Shown: positions 37,858 to 48,401, counted from the first letter of the stretch. The stretch: DNA of 64,000 nt from Pseudomonas azotoformans (GCF_001579805.1 NZ_CP014546.1:4340001-4404000), one strand, 5' to 3'. A program made the numbers and translations. Notes: generated from the letters alone by a model not told the origin.

Positions 37858-38574
37858 GTGTCGCGTACCACTCGTCTACTGACTTTGCTCCAGGCTTTAC
37901 GCGGTAAGAAACGCCCGGTGACGGCTGCCGTGCTGGCGGCGCAACTGGAGGTGTCCGAGCGCACGCTTTACCGTGATATCGCGGAATTAACGGCGCTGGG
38001 AGCGCCGATTTTCGGCGAGGCGGGGGTGGGCTATGTGTTGCGCAGCGGCTTGTTTCTGCCGCCATTGATGCTGAACGCCGAGGAAACCGAGGCCATCGTG
38101 CTTGGCTTGCGCTACGTGGATCAGCGTGGCGATGAGGTGCTTAGCCGCGCCGCCGCCAACGCCTTGGCAAAGATCGCCGATGTGCTCGACCCCGCCGCCC
38201 AGGAAGCCTTTCGCAACCCGACGGTGTTGCCCGGCCCGCCTGGGTTCGGTTACCCGGAGAACCGCGTGCCGCTGAATGTGTTTCGCGAGGCCATTCGCAA
38301 TCAGGCCAAGCTGCATATCGATTACGCGGACGCCAGCCAAACCCAGAGCCAGCGCCTGATCTGGCCCCTGGCCCTGGGTTTCCTGAATGAAGTGCGGGTG
38401 ATTGTGGCCTGGTGTGAGTTGCGCGGCGCGTATCGCACCTTTCGTACCGACCGCGTGGCGAGCGCGCAAGCCCATGGCGAGCGTTATCCGGGGCGGCGCA
38501 GTGACTGGCTGCGCGGCTGGCGCAAGCTGATGGAACAGAATGAGTCCGGGCCGTTTACTCCTGACAAAAACTGA
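37858..38574 (+). CDS. YafY-type HTH/WYL transcriptional regulator
   Basis: 238 residues from GTG 37858 (reading MSRTTRLLTLLQALRG). The N-terminal HTH_11 domain (about 1-60, VTAAVLAAQLEVSERTLYRD) is followed by a WYL-like domain (about 135-225; RLIWPLALGFLNEVRVIVAW replaces the canonical W-Y-L). WYL proteins sense small ligands or nucleic acids. The TTG at 37843 was not used, because family members start at this serine-arginine run. It may control the divergent aldo/keto reductase. Confidence 0.85.
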   Translation: MSRTTRLLTLLQALRGKKRPVTAAVLAAQLEVSERTLYRDIAELTALGAPIFGEAGVGYVLRSGLFLPPLMLNAEETEAIVLGLRYVDQRGDEVLSRAAANALAKIADVLDPAAQEAFRNPTVLPGPPGFGYPENRVPLNVFREAIRNQAKLHIDYADASQTQSQRLIWPLALGFLNEVRVIVAWCELRGAYRTFRTDRVASAQAHGERYPGRRSDWLRGWRKLMEQNESGPFTPDKN

Positions 38575-38626
38575 CACAACCCTGGCTTAGCATGGCATGA
38601 CAAATCATCAAGAAAGGAGCTGTGCC

Positions 38627-38962
38627 ATGTCTATTCCTGAGTTGGCACCGGCCATCGTGGCCTACCTCGAAGCCGCCAATGCCCGTGACACCTCGGCGGT
38701 CGCCCGCTGTTTTGCCGATGACGCCAATGTGTTCGACGAGGGGCAGCATCAAGTTGGCACTGCTGCCATCGCGCGCTGGATGGAAGACACCGCGCGCCGT
38801 TACCAGCCAAGGGTCGAAGTGCTCAAGGTGCAACACCGTACGGGCAAAGTATTGGTTAGCAACGTGGTGTCCGGCAATTTTCCCGGCAGCCCCTTGGAGC
38901 TGCGCTACACCTTTCGCTTGAACGAACAGGGCAAGATTTCGCGGCTGGATATTTCCCTGTAG
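38627..38962 (+). CDS. SnoaL-like / NTF2-fold protein
   Basis: 111 residues with the NTF2-like pattern of small SnoaL-type proteins: AYLEAANARDTSAVARCFADDANVFDEG (start about residue 12) and a final strand LELRYTFRLNEQGKISRLDI. Such proteins may be isomerases or ligand carriers; none is assignable here. ATG 38627 follows an AAAGGAG site with ideal spacing. It lies 52 bp after the WYL regulator and 15 bp before the ZapE-like gene, so co-transcription is likely. Confidence 0.8.
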   Translation: MSIPELAPAIVAYLEAANARDTSAVARCFADDANVFDEGQHQVGTAAIARWMEDTARRYQPRVEVLKVQHRTGKVLVSNVVSGNFPGSPLELRYTFRLNEQGKISRLDISL

Positions 38963-38977
38963 GTCATACTGGCGGGC

Positions 38978-40081
38978 ATGACTTTCGACTCGCCCCTCGC
39001 AGCCTACCAACACGCCATCGCTCAACAGGGCTTCGTGGCCGACGACGCCCAGCGCCGCGCGGTGGACGCACTGCAAACCTGCCATGAAGCCTTGCACCAC
39101 GGCCGTACGCCGATCACAGGCGTTTACCTGTGGGGGCCGGTGGGCCGTGGCAAGACCTGGCTGATGGATCAGTTCTACCAAAGCCTGCGGGTGCCCGCGC
39201 GGCGCCAGCATTTTCACCACTTCATGGGCTGGGTGCATCAATGCCTGTTTCACCTGACCGGCACGCACGATCCTTTGCAGGCGCTTGCTCGGGAATTGAG
39301 CCGTGAGGTGCGGGTGCTGTGCTTTGACGAACTGTTCGTCAATGACATCGGTGACGCGATTATCCTGGGGCGCCTGTTTCAGGTGATGTTCGAGGAAGGC
39401 GTGGTGATGGTCTGCACCTCCAACCAACCGCCCGACCAGCTGTATGCCGATGGTTTTAACCGCGAGCGGTTCTTGCCGGGAATTGCGGCCATACAACAGC
39501 ACCTGCAGGTGGTTGCGGTGGATGGGGGAGAGGATCACCGGTTGCATCCGAGTGTGGGCCTTCAACGCTATTGGGTCAATCAGCCCGAGGCGCTGGCCAG
39601 CGTGTTCACGCAATTGGCCGAAGGCCAGCCAACCCGCAGCGGGCCGGTTGCTGTGGGGCATCGCTCCATCGTTGCGGTGCAATCGAGCGACACCGTGCTG
39701 TGGTGCCGTTATGCGGATCTGTGCGAGCAACCCTTGGCCGCCATGGATTTCATGCTGATCTGCGATCGTTTCAAGGCGATCCTGCTGGGCGAAGTGCCTA
39801 ACCTTAGCGCGCAAAAACGACCTGGCCGGATCGCCCGTGGTACCGAAGATGGTGCGCAGCGAGTGGTCGCAGGTGATCGCGAATTGCCCGAGCTGTCGGT
39901 GCACGACGACAGCGTGCGGCGGTTTATCGCCTTGGTGGACGAGTGCTACGACCGTAAAGTACCGTTGTACATTGAGGCGCAGGTGCCGCTCGAACAGCTC
40001 TATACCGAGGGTTACCTGGAGTTTCCCTTCCGCCGCACCTTGAGCCGCCTGCAAGAAATGCAATTGCAGCGTTTTGCCTGA
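38978..40081 (+). CDS. zapE: AFG1/ZapE-like ATPase
   Basis: 367 residues. Walker A GPVGRGKT (53-60), Walker B VRVLCFDELFVNDIGDA (about 111-127) and sensor region VMVCTSNQPPDQLYADGFNR (about 146-165) match the AFG1/ZapE family, whose E. coli member binds FtsZ at the division site. A few Pseudomonas carry more than one ZapE-type protein, and the sulfur-rich FHHFMGWVHQ part here is ordinary, so whether this is the principal ZapE or a paralogue cannot be decided in the window. Confidence 0.8.
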   Translation: MTFDSPLAAYQHAIAQQGFVADDAQRRAVDALQTCHEALHHGRTPITGVYLWGPVGRGKTWLMDQFYQSLRVPARRQHFHHFMGWVHQCLFHLTGTHDPLQALARELSREVRVLCFDELFVNDIGDAIILGRLFQVMFEEGVVMVCTSNQPPDQLYADGFNRERFLPGIAAIQQHLQVVAVDGGEDHRLHPSVGLQRYWVNQPEALASVFTQLAEGQPTRSGPVAVGHRSIVAVQSSDTVLWCRYADLCEQPLAAMDFMLICDRFKAILLGEVPNLSAQKRPGRIARGTEDGAQRVVAGDRELPELSVHDDSVRRFIALVDECYDRKVPLYIEAQVPLEQLYTEGYLEFPFRRTLSRLQEMQLQRFA

Positions 40082-40255
40082 GGCCTGTGCGAAGAAACCC
40101 GTGGAGCGGGCAGTGCCGACCTTTTTAGGGCGATAACCTTGGCGTTTTCAAACGCCTATTTGTAGTTAATCTCCTTCAGTTAACGGCGCGTCCACGCTTA
40201 CAATCATGCCTCTCAAAGGGAGCCGAATCCCTTGTTGCCGTTATCGAGGAAGGAA

Positions 40256-40747
40256 ATGGACACCCCTGACATCCTGGTGCTGCAAGCCAGCTACACCAAT
40301 GCCGTGCATGCCGAAGCCATCGCTTTGGTGCTCAACCATTACGCCGAAGATCCCATGGGGGGAGGGCACAGCCTGGACCCGGATTTGCTGGCGCAGTTGC
40401 CGGCAGAGTTGGCCAAGCGTGCGCACGCGTTCAGCGTATTGGCATTTGTGAACGGAGAGCCGGCCGGGCTGGTGAATTGTTTTGAAGGGTTCTCGACCTT
40501 CGCCTGCCGCCCATTGGTCAACGTGCACGATGTGGTGGTGATGGATCAATTTCGTGGCTTGGGCTTGAGTCAGAAAATGCTGCAAAAGGTCGAGGAAATC
40601 GCCCGTCAACGCGGCTGCTGCAAGATCACCCTGGAAGTGCTTGAAGGTAATGAAGTGGCGAAGTCGGCTTATCGCAAGTTCGGCTTTGATGGCGCCAAGT
40701 TTGATCCGGCTTATGGTGCAATGTTGTTTTGGAATAAGCCTTTATAA
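40256..40747 (+). CDS. GNAT family N-acetyltransferase
   Basis: 163 residues. GNAT core: HDVVVMDQFRGLGLSQKMLQ (about 93-112), where the RGLGLSQ loop binds acetyl-CoA phosphates, followed by CCKITLEVLEGNEVAKSAYRKFGF (about 122-145, described in outline). Resembles small-molecule or amino-acid acetyltransferases; substrate unknown. Start at 40256 (MDTPDILVLQ), preceded by AGGAAGG. The upstream 174 bp contains the promoter, nothing else clear. Confidence 0.87.
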   Translation: MDTPDILVLQASYTNAVHAEAIALVLNHYAEDPMGGGHSLDPDLLAQLPAELAKRAHAFSVLAFVNGEPAGLVNCFEGFSTFACRPLVNVHDVVVMDQFRGLGLSQKMLQKVEEIARQRGCCKITLEVLEGNEVAKSAYRKFGFDGAKFDPAYGAMLFWNKPL

Positions 40748-40768
40748 ACTATTGGGTTAAACCCGAAA

Positions 40769-40796
40769 TAAAAAAAGGCGCCACTGAGTGGCGCCA
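40769..40796 (-). terminator. intrinsic terminator for the small secreted protein gene
   Basis: On the minus strand GGCGCCACTCAGTGGCGCC is followed by seven T. The plus strand lacks a T-run after the stem, so it works best for the minus-strand gene, though it may also shield the GNAT transcript's 3' end. Confidence 0.8.
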
Positions 40797-40844
40797 AATT
40801 AGCCCTTGTCAACGGAGCGGAATGACAAAGGTGTTAACGTTGCC

Positions 40845-41048
40845 TTAACTTTTTGGTTGCGCTGTATCATTCGCGTTTGGCTGCTTTACATCGCTGGAGG
40901 CTGTTTGTTCGGCTGTGCCGTTCGCCTTGTCCTGCATGAACTTGAAGTTGGCATAAAACTCTTTGGAGCGCTCTGCGCCGCCCTCGGCGAAGGCAGCAGC
41001 GGAGGTCAGGGTCATCAGGCCAGCAAGCATCAGAGTTGAGAGTTTCAT
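40845..41048 (-). CDS. small secreted protein, PtrA-N-terminal-like
   Basis: 67 residues. A strong signal peptide MKLSTLMLAGLMTLTSAAAFA (21 residues, described in outline as K, then a hydrophobic core, then AFA) is cleaved before EGGAERSKEFYANFK. The mature AEGG..R start resembles small Pseudomonas periplasmic proteins annotated with a PtrA-like N-terminus, some of which respond to metals. The remainder is polar and probably disordered (QTASSDVKQPNANDTAQ). Start 41048 was chosen over 41063 because the signal peptide begins there. Confidence 0.7.
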   Translation of the reverse strand: MKLSTLMLAGLMTLTSAAAFAEGGAERSKEFYANFKFMQDKANGTAEQTASSDVKQPNANDTAQPKS

Positions 41049-41198
41049 CGTCGGTAGTCCCATAAGTGTGATCGGTGTCTGTTCTCTTAGATCAGACTCG
41101 TGGGGCCGATTATGTGCAGGGTCGATTAAGCGAAGCTTAACTGGATAGCGTCCAACCTTAACGATTTCGTTAAGGTTGGAGAGTGCGCGGAAAGTGTT

Positions 41199-43416
41199 TT
41201 AAAGCTTCCAATCCAGTGCAAGCGTTACAGTACGCGGGTCGCCCCAATAAACGCCGTTATAAAAGCCGACGCGTTCGTAATATTTTTTATCAAATAGATT
41301 GTTGACGTTGATCGACGCCGAAACCTGCTCGTCAAACTGGTAGCGCGACATCAGGTTGACCACGGTGTAGGCCTGTTGGGTGATTTTCGCGCGCTCGGTC
41401 ACCAGCCTGTTACCGATGCGTTGCCCTGTAGGCCGGTTGCTGAATTCGTAGATATCGCTTTGCCAGTTGACCGCGCCGCCCACCGTCAGATTGCGCCATG
41501 CCCCCGGCAACCGGTAGGCGCTGGAGACCTTCACCAGGTTGAGCGGTTGCCCGGTGTTGTTACGCTTGTCCGTGCCATTCACCGAGTGGGTGTAGGTGTA
41601 GCCTGCCGTCAGGTTCCAGTCCGGCATCACTTCGCCGGCAACCTCCAGTTCAAAGCCATTGACCTTATTCCCCTTGCCGCCGGATTTGTAGTACTCCTCG
41701 CCGGTGGTCGGATTTGGCGGTGCCGAATAATCCCGTTCGGCGACGTTGTCCTGTTTGCTCCCGAAATACGCGGCCGCGACGTTCAAGCGCTCATTCAACA
41801 GACTCCCCTTGAGCCCGACCTCATGGTTGCTACCTACCACCGGTTCCAGGTATTTGTTGCTGACGTCCTTGAGGCTCTGCGGCTTGAAGATGTCGGTGTA
41901 GCTCGCGTAAACGGTGTATTCCGGCGTGATGTCGTAAAGCAAGCCAGCGTAGGGCGTCCACATATCGTTGTGGGTCTGGCGGGTCTTGTTGGCTCTGAGT
42001 AGCTCATCATTGTCATCGTACTCAGGCGCCGCGCTTTCCAGTTCCCAACTGCCATAGCGGCTTCCGAGTACCGCATGCAGGCGGTCGGTGAGGCTCAGGC
42101 GCGTAGCCAGGTAGCCGGCTTTCTGTTGCTTGCTGCTGTGCTCGCCCTTGAGACCAGTGACGGTGTCGCCGAACTTGCCGATCCCGCCCATGTATTTCCA
42201 GTCTTCGATCGTGTAGTAGCCGTCCGGAATGTTGCTGCGCATCACCGGGGACACGTCGCGTTGTGTCGCCTCGCCATACCCCATCATCAGTGCATGTTCG
42301 CGGCCCAACAGGGCGTAGCTGCCCGCGAGGTTGAGGTCGACCGCTTCCATTCTCGAGGTGCCGCGCATGTGGCTGGCCCAGGCGGTCATGCCGCTGCGGT
42401 CGTCATTGGGGAAACCCGCGCCGCCGTAGTACACCTTGCCATCTGTGTCGCTTTGGCGATGGGTATAGGCGGCTTTCAAATGCCAGTCACCGCCGAGCCG
42501 ATGATCGAGGGTGGCGAAGGTGGTCTTGTCCGTCAGCGGCCAGGAGCTCCAGTGCGCCGCCATATTGGTGGAGCGGGACAGCCCGGCCTTGCCACCCTGG
42601 CTGTTCCAGTAGGGGACGGTGCCCCAGGAGGTGCCTTGGACCTGCTTGTTCTGGTAATCAAAGCCTACGGCCAAGACCGTATCGTCTGAGAGGTCGCCTT
42701 CAAGCCGACCGCCCGTTGCAGCCCGTAGTTGTCGCGAAAGGATTGGCTGTCCCGGTAGGCCAGTACCGTCCGCCCGCGCAGCTTGCCGTCAAATGCCAAC
42801 GGACCGCCGACGTCCACGTAGAGCTATAGTAGTTGTCATAGCTGCCGGCCTTGACCCCGGTTTGCGCCTGCCATTGGGCAGTCGGGCGTTTGCGCACCAT
42901 ATTGACCGTGGCGGAAGGGTCGCCGGCGCCGGTGGTCAAGCCCGTGGCGCCCCGCACCACTTCGATGTGGTCATAGATGATGGTGTCGGAATCGGACTTC
43001 ATGTAGCCAAACGTGTTGAGCATCCCGTCAATCTGGAAGTTGCTGATGCCATAGCCACGGGACTAGTACGACACACGGTCGGAGTCGTTGTGCTGGACGT
43101 TGACCCCCGTGGTCTGGCGCAACACCTCGGTCAAGGTATTGAGATTGAAATCATCCATCTGCTGGCGCGTGATCACCGAGATAGATTGCGGGGTTTCCTT
43201 GACGGACAGGTTGAGGCGGGTGGCGGTACTCATCGAACCGGTGGTGTAGGCCCCGGTGTGTTCGGTGGTGGCGCCCAGGCCTTCGGCAGTGATGCTGGTG
43301 GCGCCCAGCTCCAGGGCTTTGTTTTCGGGGTCGGTTTCAGCCAACAGAGCAGGGCTGGTGGCCACACTGAAGAGGCCGAGGGTGAGGGTCATGGAACGGG
43401 TGAAAGGCGCGAACAT
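41199..43416 (-). pseudogene. TonB-dependent ferric siderophore receptor, broken
   Basis: An FpvA/FoxA-like outer membrane receptor in three pieces. Piece 1 (43416-43063) has the signal peptide and plug start (ETPQSISVITRQQMDDFNL) and ends in an in-frame TAG within the RVSYYSRG-type motif. Piece 2 continues in the same frame (GISNFQIDGMLNTFGY, TIIYDHIEVVRGATGL) to about 42822, where GSYDNYYS shifts frame. A middle stretch reads VDVGGPLAFDGKLRGR in a second frame until about 42695, and a further shift leads to the 41199-42674 barrel ending in WGDPRTVTLALDWKL. One nonsense codon and two frameshifts imply a dead gene. Intact, it would be about 740 residues. Confidence 0.88.
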
Positions 43417-43530
43417 CGCGGAAGACTCCTTGTCGTCTTCGCGGCCTTTCCGGTCGGAAAAGGCCATGGTTCAAAGACGAAAGGAGGGGAGGAACTTTAG
43501 GCTTAAACGAGAATGATTGTTATCTTTCTG

Positions 43531-45288
43531 TTACAGCGCCGGTTTTTCCTGAAGCACAACGTCGGTTGGATTGGCTTTTTTTGGCTTGATCAGGCTGAAG
43601 TCGATCAGTGGTTTCTGCTGACGCAGGTAGGGGTTGCCGATCATTTGTGGGCGGGCCGTGAAGCTGTCGCTCACCAGGCTTTTCGTGCGGTCCAGCTCTT
43701 TGAAGCTCAGCCCGGCAAGGTCTGCCCAGGTGTGAATCAACTGCGAACTGCTGTAGGGCCGCTGTAAATCACCGGCGAAGCTCCAGTCGTGGGTTTCCCG
43801 CCATTTTGGCGAGGCATACGCCATGAAGGGAATGGTGTACATCGGCGCCGTCGGCTTGGCTTCGTTACGCCCCAGGGTCGCGTGGCCCGCCGAGTCGAAC
43901 ACGTCTTCGCCGTGGTCCGACAGGTACAGCAGGAAGCCATTGGGGTCGGTCTTGGCGTAGTCCTTGATCAGGCTCGACACCACGAAGTCGTTATACAGCA
44001 CCGCATTGTCGTAGCTGTTGTAAGTGGGCAGTTGATCGTCGGTCACGCCTGCCGGTACGCCCTGGCGGTCGGTGAATTTGTCGAAGGTCGGCGGGTAGCG
44101 GTATTGGTAGCTCATGTGGGTGCCCAGCAAGTGGACCACGATGAATTTACGTTCCGCAGGGTCCGCCAACGCCTTGGAAAACGGTGCCAGCACATCGCCG
44201 TCGTATTGACGGGCGTTCTGGTTGCGGTTGTTGTTCAGGTACACCTGTTCGTCGGCCTGTTCGGAAAAGGTCGTGAGCATGGTGTTGCGCTTGGTCATGG
44301 TCTGCTGGTTGGTGATCCAGTAGGTCTTGTAGCCTGCCTGTTTCATCACGCTGACAATCGACGGCGTCTTGAGGTACAGGTCCGGGTTTTCTTCGTCGGC
44401 GAAGGTCAGTACCTGTTGCAACGCCTCGATGGTGTAGGGGCGCGGGGTGATGACGTTGTCGAACACCGCCAGTTGGTCGCGCAGTTTGTCCAATTCCGGC
44501 GTGGTGTCGCGCGGGTAGCCGTAGAGGCTCATGCGCTGACGGTTGGTCGACTCACCGATGACCAGCACCAGGGTGGACGGCTGGCCGGCCATGGTGTCCT
44601 TCAGGTTGGTCAGCGGCGGAATCTGGCTGGCGCTGTCGAGCATGCCTTGCATGTTGTCCAACTGCTCGGTGTAGCGGCGGTAGGCGACGATCATCTGCCA
44701 CGGCACGGCGGGCTCGATGCGCGATTCAAAGCGGTCGATGGCGTCGTCGAGGGTGTCGCTGCGGGCAATCTGCTTGACCAGCGGGTAACCCACGACGCCC
44801 ACCAGGATGGCCGTCGCCGCTATCAGTGCCTGGCCGCGTGGCAGATAGACCGGTCGTACGCGTGTCCATAGGAAAATAGCCACGGCGGTGTGGGCAATGA
44901 ACGCCAGTACGATCCACCAGGCGAAATACTGGGTTGCGTATTCGCCGGCTTCAGAGATGTTCGACTCGAACATGATGAAGATGACGCTTTGGGAAAATTC
45001 CTGCTGGTAGATGAAGAAATAACCCAGGCTGGCCATGGAACAGGCCCACAGCACCACACCGATCAAGGCGGCAAGCAAGCGCGTACGACGGGGGAATACC
45101 AGCAGCGGCGCCAGCCAGATCGCGCTCATGAAGAAGGCCTGGCGGAAACCACTGAAGCCGGAGGTGCCACTGAGCTGAATCAGCAGTTGGGTAATACCCG
45201 AGAAGTACCAGAAAAACACGAATAGCCAGCCAAGGCCGGCCCAATCAAAGCCTTTCGCAGACTTCGTGCTGCGTTCGAACATCGCCAT
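43531..45288 (-). CDS. cptA: phosphoethanolamine transferase (CptA type)
   Basis: 585 residues. About five N-terminal transmembrane helices (roughly 17-40, 49-66, 70-93, 122-141 and 152-172) are followed by a periplasmic sulfatase-fold domain. The nucleophile is T248 in VIGESTNRQRMSLYGYPRD, and LLYLSDHGEDVFDSAGHA gives zinc ligands D-H. These match the EptA/CptA family that transfers phosphoethanolamine to lipopolysaccharide; overall form is closest to CptA, which acts on core heptose. Start at 45288 (MAMFERS) after a GGAG site. It sits 115 bp upstream of the broken receptor, on the same strand. Confidence 0.88.
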   Translation of the reverse strand: MAMFERSTKSAKGFDWAGLGWLFVFFWYFSGITQLLIQLSGTSGFSGFRQAFFMSAIWLAPLLVFPRRTRLLAALIGVVLWACSMASLGYFFIYQQEFSQSVIFIMFESNISEAGEYATQYFAWWIVLAFIAHTAVAIFLWTRVRPVYLPRGQALIAATAILVGVVGYPLVKQIARSDTLDDAIDRFESRIEPAVPWQMIVAYRRYTEQLDNMQGMLDSASQIPPLTNLKDTMAGQPSTLVLVIGESTNRQRMSLYGYPRDTTPELDKLRDQLAVFDNVITPRPYTIEALQQVLTFADEENPDLYLKTPSIVSVMKQAGYKTYWITNQQTMTKRNTMLTTFSEQADEQVYLNNNRNQNARQYDGDVLAPFSKALADPAERKFIVVHLLGTHMSYQYRYPPTFDKFTDRQGVPAGVTDDQLPTYNSYDNAVLYNDFVVSSLIKDYAKTDPNGFLLYLSDHGEDVFDSAGHATLGRNEAKPTAPMYTIPFMAYASPKWRETHDWSFAGDLQRPYSSSQLIHTWADLAGLSFKELDRTKSLVSDSFTARPQMIGNPYLRQQKPLIDFSLIKPKKANPTDVVLQEKPAL

Positions 45289-45448
45289 CCAGCGCTCCAA
45301 CCCGATAATTTTTCAGTCGACACGCAGGGCTGCGCGCAACAGAGGCCACCCTTGCATGGGGTGGCCCTTCGGGCGGGAGTATCGGGAGAGGCGTGTGAAA
45401 ACTTTGTGAGATTTTCGTAGGCGTAATCTTACAAAGCGATGACAGGGC

Positions 45449-45628
45449 TTAGCACAGCAGTGGCTGGGCGCCGGAAGGCTGGTCCAACTGGGCTTGGATG
45501 ATGTGCGAGCGCAGGCGCAAGACTTCTTGCTGCAACTGTTCGCGTTCGTCTTTCAGCTGTCGCAACTCGTCGCGTCGAATGGTGACGTAGAGGGTCTGTG
45601 GCGGACGATTCATCTGTGCAGTGCTCAT
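45449..45628 (-). CDS. 59-residue coiled-coil protein
   Basis: ATG 45628, preceded by GAGGTAA, encodes 59 residues. An N-terminal strand-like QTLYVTIRR leads into a heptad-patterned helix (about 20-47, LRQLKDEREQLQQEVLRLR) and a short tail ending in cysteine. It looks like a small dimeric coiled coil. No family recognised; codon use and the ribosome site support it as real. No transmembrane segment. The flanking 45289-45448 region shows nothing else I can name. Confidence 0.6.
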   Translation of the reverse strand: MSTAQMNRPPQTLYVTIRRDELRQLKDEREQLQQEVLRLRSHIIQAQLDQPSGAQPLLC

Positions 45629-45897
45629 TGCTTACCTCGCAAATAGCCGGTGTGTCGCGGTGTGCCAGAACGCTTGAGTCGAGGTTCTCGGCAGCAGTCA
45701 GGACAATTCTGAATTCTTTTTTCGGGCAATGGAACTTTTTTATTTTTGATGGTCATGTGACTTTTTGTGTCGTGATGGTGAAATGGTGGCAGCTTTTTTC
45801 CATGAAACTACATCGATATCCGCCTGACTAACCCTCATTGGCCTCATTGCGCTATAAACTATGCACACATTTTTTTAGTAGTTAGGAGCATCAGCAC
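45629..45897. promoter_or_regulatory. gnd-zwf promoter region
   Basis: A 269-bp AT-rich gap. A -10-like TATAAACTATG stretch lies near 45850, with a TTAGGAG ribosome site before gnd. I looked for a HexR-type TTGT-N-ACAA box and saw none convincing. Confidence 0.45.
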
Positions 45898-46881
45898 ATG
45901 CAACTGGGGATTATCGGACTAGGCCGCATGGGCGGGAATATTGCACGGCGCCTGATGCTCAATGGGCATACCACCGTTGTTTACGACCGTAACGAAGCCT
46001 TTGTAAAAGGCCTGAGCGAAGAGGGCGCCACCGGCGTTGCCGACCTCAAGGCACTGGTGGCCGGGCTGCAAAAGCCACGCACCGTTTGGGTGATGCTGCC
46101 TGCCGGCGCACCCACTGAAGACACCATCAATGAATTGAGCACGCTGTTGGAAGACGGTGACGCAATCATCGACGGCGGCAACACCAACTATAAGGACGAC
46201 GTCCGCCGCGCCAAGGCGCTGGCGGAAAAAGGCCTGCACTATGTTGACGTCGGCACCTCCGGCGGCGTCTGGGGCCTGGAACGTGGCTACTGCATGATGA
46301 TCGGTGGCGACGCCGAGACCGTGCAACGCCTCGATCCGATCTTCAACAGCCTGGCCCCAGGCCTCGGCAATATCCCGCGCACCAAAGACCGCAAAGACAG
46401 CGCTGACCCGCGCGCCGAGCAGGGCTACATCCATGCCGGCCCTGCGGGCTCCGGGCACTTCGTCAAGATGATCCACAACGGCATCGAGTACGGAATGATG
46501 CAGGCGTTTGCCGAAGGCTTTGACATCCTCAAGACCAAGAACTCGGAAAACCTGCCGGAAGACCAGCGCTTCGACCTGAACGTGGCTGACATCGCTGAAG
46601 TCTGGCGCCGTGGCAGCGTGGTCTCGTCCTGGCTGCTGGACCTGACCGCCGACGCCCTGGCCACCGACCCGAAACTCGACGGTTACTCCGGCTCCGTGGC
46701 CGACAGTGGCGAAGGCCGCTGGACCATCGAAGCCGCCATGGAACAAGCCGTGCCGGTGCCGGTGCTGTCCACTTCGTTGTTCGCACGTTTCCGTTCGCGT
46801 CAGCAGAGCACTTACGGTGACAAAATGCTGTCTGCCATGCGCTTCGGCTTTGGCGGCCACGTGGAGACTTCCAAAAAATGA
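45898..46881 (+). CDS. gnd: 6-phosphogluconate dehydrogenase, decarboxylating
   Basis: 327 residues, the short (GndA/YqeC-like) class. Rossmann motif [19 protein letters not shown] at the N-terminus, then [22 protein letters not shown] (about 116-137, in outline) with substrate-binding residues, and [20 protein letters not shown] (about 180-199) with the catalytic lysine. It oxidises 6-phosphogluconate to ribulose 5-phosphate, CO2 and NAD(P)H; the short class often prefers NAD. It overlaps zwf by 4 bp (ATGA), giving a two-step oxidative pentose phosphate unit. Confidence 0.95.
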   Translation: MQLGIIGLGRMGGNIARRLMLNGHTTVVYDRNEAFVKGLSEEGATGVADLKALVAGLQKPRTVWVMLPAGAPTEDTINELSTLLEDGDAIIDGGNTNYKDDVRRAKALAEKGLHYVDVGTSGGVWGLERGYCMMIGGDAETVQRLDPIFNSLAPGLGNIPRTKDRKDSADPRAEQGYIHAGPAGSGHFVKMIHNGIEYGMMQAFAEGFDILKTKNSENLPEDQRFDLNVADIAEVWRRGSVVSSWLLDLTADALATDPKLDGYSGSVADSGEGRWTIEAAMEQAVPVPVLSTSLFARFRSRQQSTYGDKMLSAMRFGFGGHVETSKK

Positions 46882-48401
46882 CCGCCAACGGCAAGAAACC
46901 CAAGGCCGAACCTGCTCCGCCCACCACACTGTTTCTGTTTGGTGCCCATGGTGATCTTGTCAAGCGCCTGCTCATGCCGGCGCTGTACAACCTCAGCCGC
47001 GATGGGCTGCTGGGCGATGGCCTGCGCATCGTTGGCGTTGATCACAACGCCATCAGCGACGCCGATTTCGCCAAGAAACTTGAAGACTTCATTCGCACCG
47101 AAGCGGCGAGCAAGGTCAGGGGTAATGGCGAAAACGCCCTGGACCCTGAGCTGTGGGCGCAACTGGCCAAGGGCATCAGCTACGTCGAGGGTGATTTCCT
47201 CGACGACAGCACCTACGCCGACATCGGCAAGAAGATCGCTGACAGCGGCACCGGCAACGCGGTGTTCTACCTGGCCACCGCACCGCGCTTCTTCAGTGAC
47301 GTGGTGCAGCGCCTGGGCAGTGCCGGCTTGCTGACGGAAACTGACGACAGCTTCCGTCGCGTGGTGATCGAGAAGCCCTTCGGCTCCGACCTGGCCACCG
47401 CCGAAGCACTGAACGCCAGCCTGCTCAAAGTGATGAGCGAGAAGCAGATCTATCGCATCGACCATTACCTGGGCAAGGAAACGGTGCAGAACATCCTGAT
47501 CAGCCGCTTCTCCAACGTGCTGTTCGAAGCGTTCTGGAACAACCATTACATCGACCACGTGCAAATCACCGCTGCCGAAACCGTCGGCGTTGAAACCCGT
47601 GGCAACTTCTTCGAGAAGACCGGCACCCTGCGCGACATGGTGCCCAACCACCTCTTCCAGTTGCTGGCGATGGTGGCCATGGAACCGCCCGCGGCCTTTG
47701 GCGCTGACGCCGTGCGCGGTGAAAAAGCCAAGGTGATCGGTGCGGTACGTCCTTGGTCCTTGGAAGATGCTCGGGCCAACTCGGTACGCGGTCAGTACAC
47801 CGCCGGAGAGATTGGCGGCAAACAACTGCCGGGTTACCGCGAAGAAGCCAACGTTGCCCCGGATAGCAGCACCGAGACGTTTGTCGCCCTCAAGGTGATG
47901 ATCGACAACTGGCGTTGGGTCGGCGTGCCGTTTTACCTGCGCACCGGCAAGCGCATGAGTGTGCGTGACACCGAGATCGTCATCTGCTTCAAGCCTGCGC
48001 CGTACGCGCAGTTCCGTGATACCGAGGTGGATGAGCTAAAGCCCACCTACCTGAAAATCCAGATCCAGCCCAATGAAGGCATGTGGTTCGACCTGCTGGC
48101 GAAAAAGCCTGGGCCGACCCTGGACATGGCCAATATCCAGCTGGGTTTTGCCTATAAGGACTTCTTCGAAATGCAGCCGTCGACCGGGTACGAAACCCTG
48201 ATCTACGACTGCATGACCGGCGACCAGACCTTGTTCCAGCGCGCGGACAACATCGAGAACGGCTGGCGTGCGGTGCAGCCATTCCTCGATGCGTGGAAGG
48301 AAGACGACGGGATCCAGGCCTACAAGGCCGGTGAAGATGGCCCGGCCGCCGCCGATGCACTGCTGGCCCGTGATGGTCGCACCTGGCATAGCCTCGGATG
48401 A
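46878..48401 (+). CDS. zwf: glucose-6-phosphate dehydrogenase
   Basis: 507 residues. Dinucleotide-binding [19 protein letters not shown] (about 24-42) with the usual GxxGDL pattern, and the signature RIDHYLGKE (about 193-201), whose His is the active-site base region. Length agrees with bacterial Zwf. It oxidises glucose 6-phosphate to 6-phosphogluconolactone, making NADPH. Coupling to gnd and not to pgl-eda suggests that this is a secondary Zwf serving the pentose phosphate route rather than the Entner-Doudoroff one. The stop overlaps the HAD gene by 4 bp. Confidence 0.96.
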   Translation: MTANGKKPKAEPAPPTTLFLFGAHGDLVKRLLMPALYNLSRDGLLGDGLRIVGVDHNAISDADFAKKLEDFIRTEAASKVRGNGENALDPELWAQLAKGISYVEGDFLDDSTYADIGKKIADSGTGNAVFYLATAPRFFSDVVQRLGSAGLLTETDDSFRRVVIEKPFGSDLATAEALNASLLKVMSEKQIYRIDHYLGKETVQNILISRFSNVLFEAFWNNHYIDHVQITAAETVGVETRGNFFEKTGTLRDMVPNHLFQLLAMVAMEPPAAFGADAVRGEKAKVIGAVRPWSLEDARANSVRGQYTAGEIGGKQLPGYREEANVAPDSSTETFVALKVMIDNWRWVGVPFYLRTGKRMSVRDTEIVICFKPAPYAQFRDTEVDELKPTYLKIQIQPNEGMWFDLLAKKPGPTLDMANIQLGFAYKDFFEMQPSTGYETLIYDCMTGDQTLFQRADNIENGWRAVQPFLDAWKEDDGIQAYKAGEDGPAAADALLARDGRTWHSLG

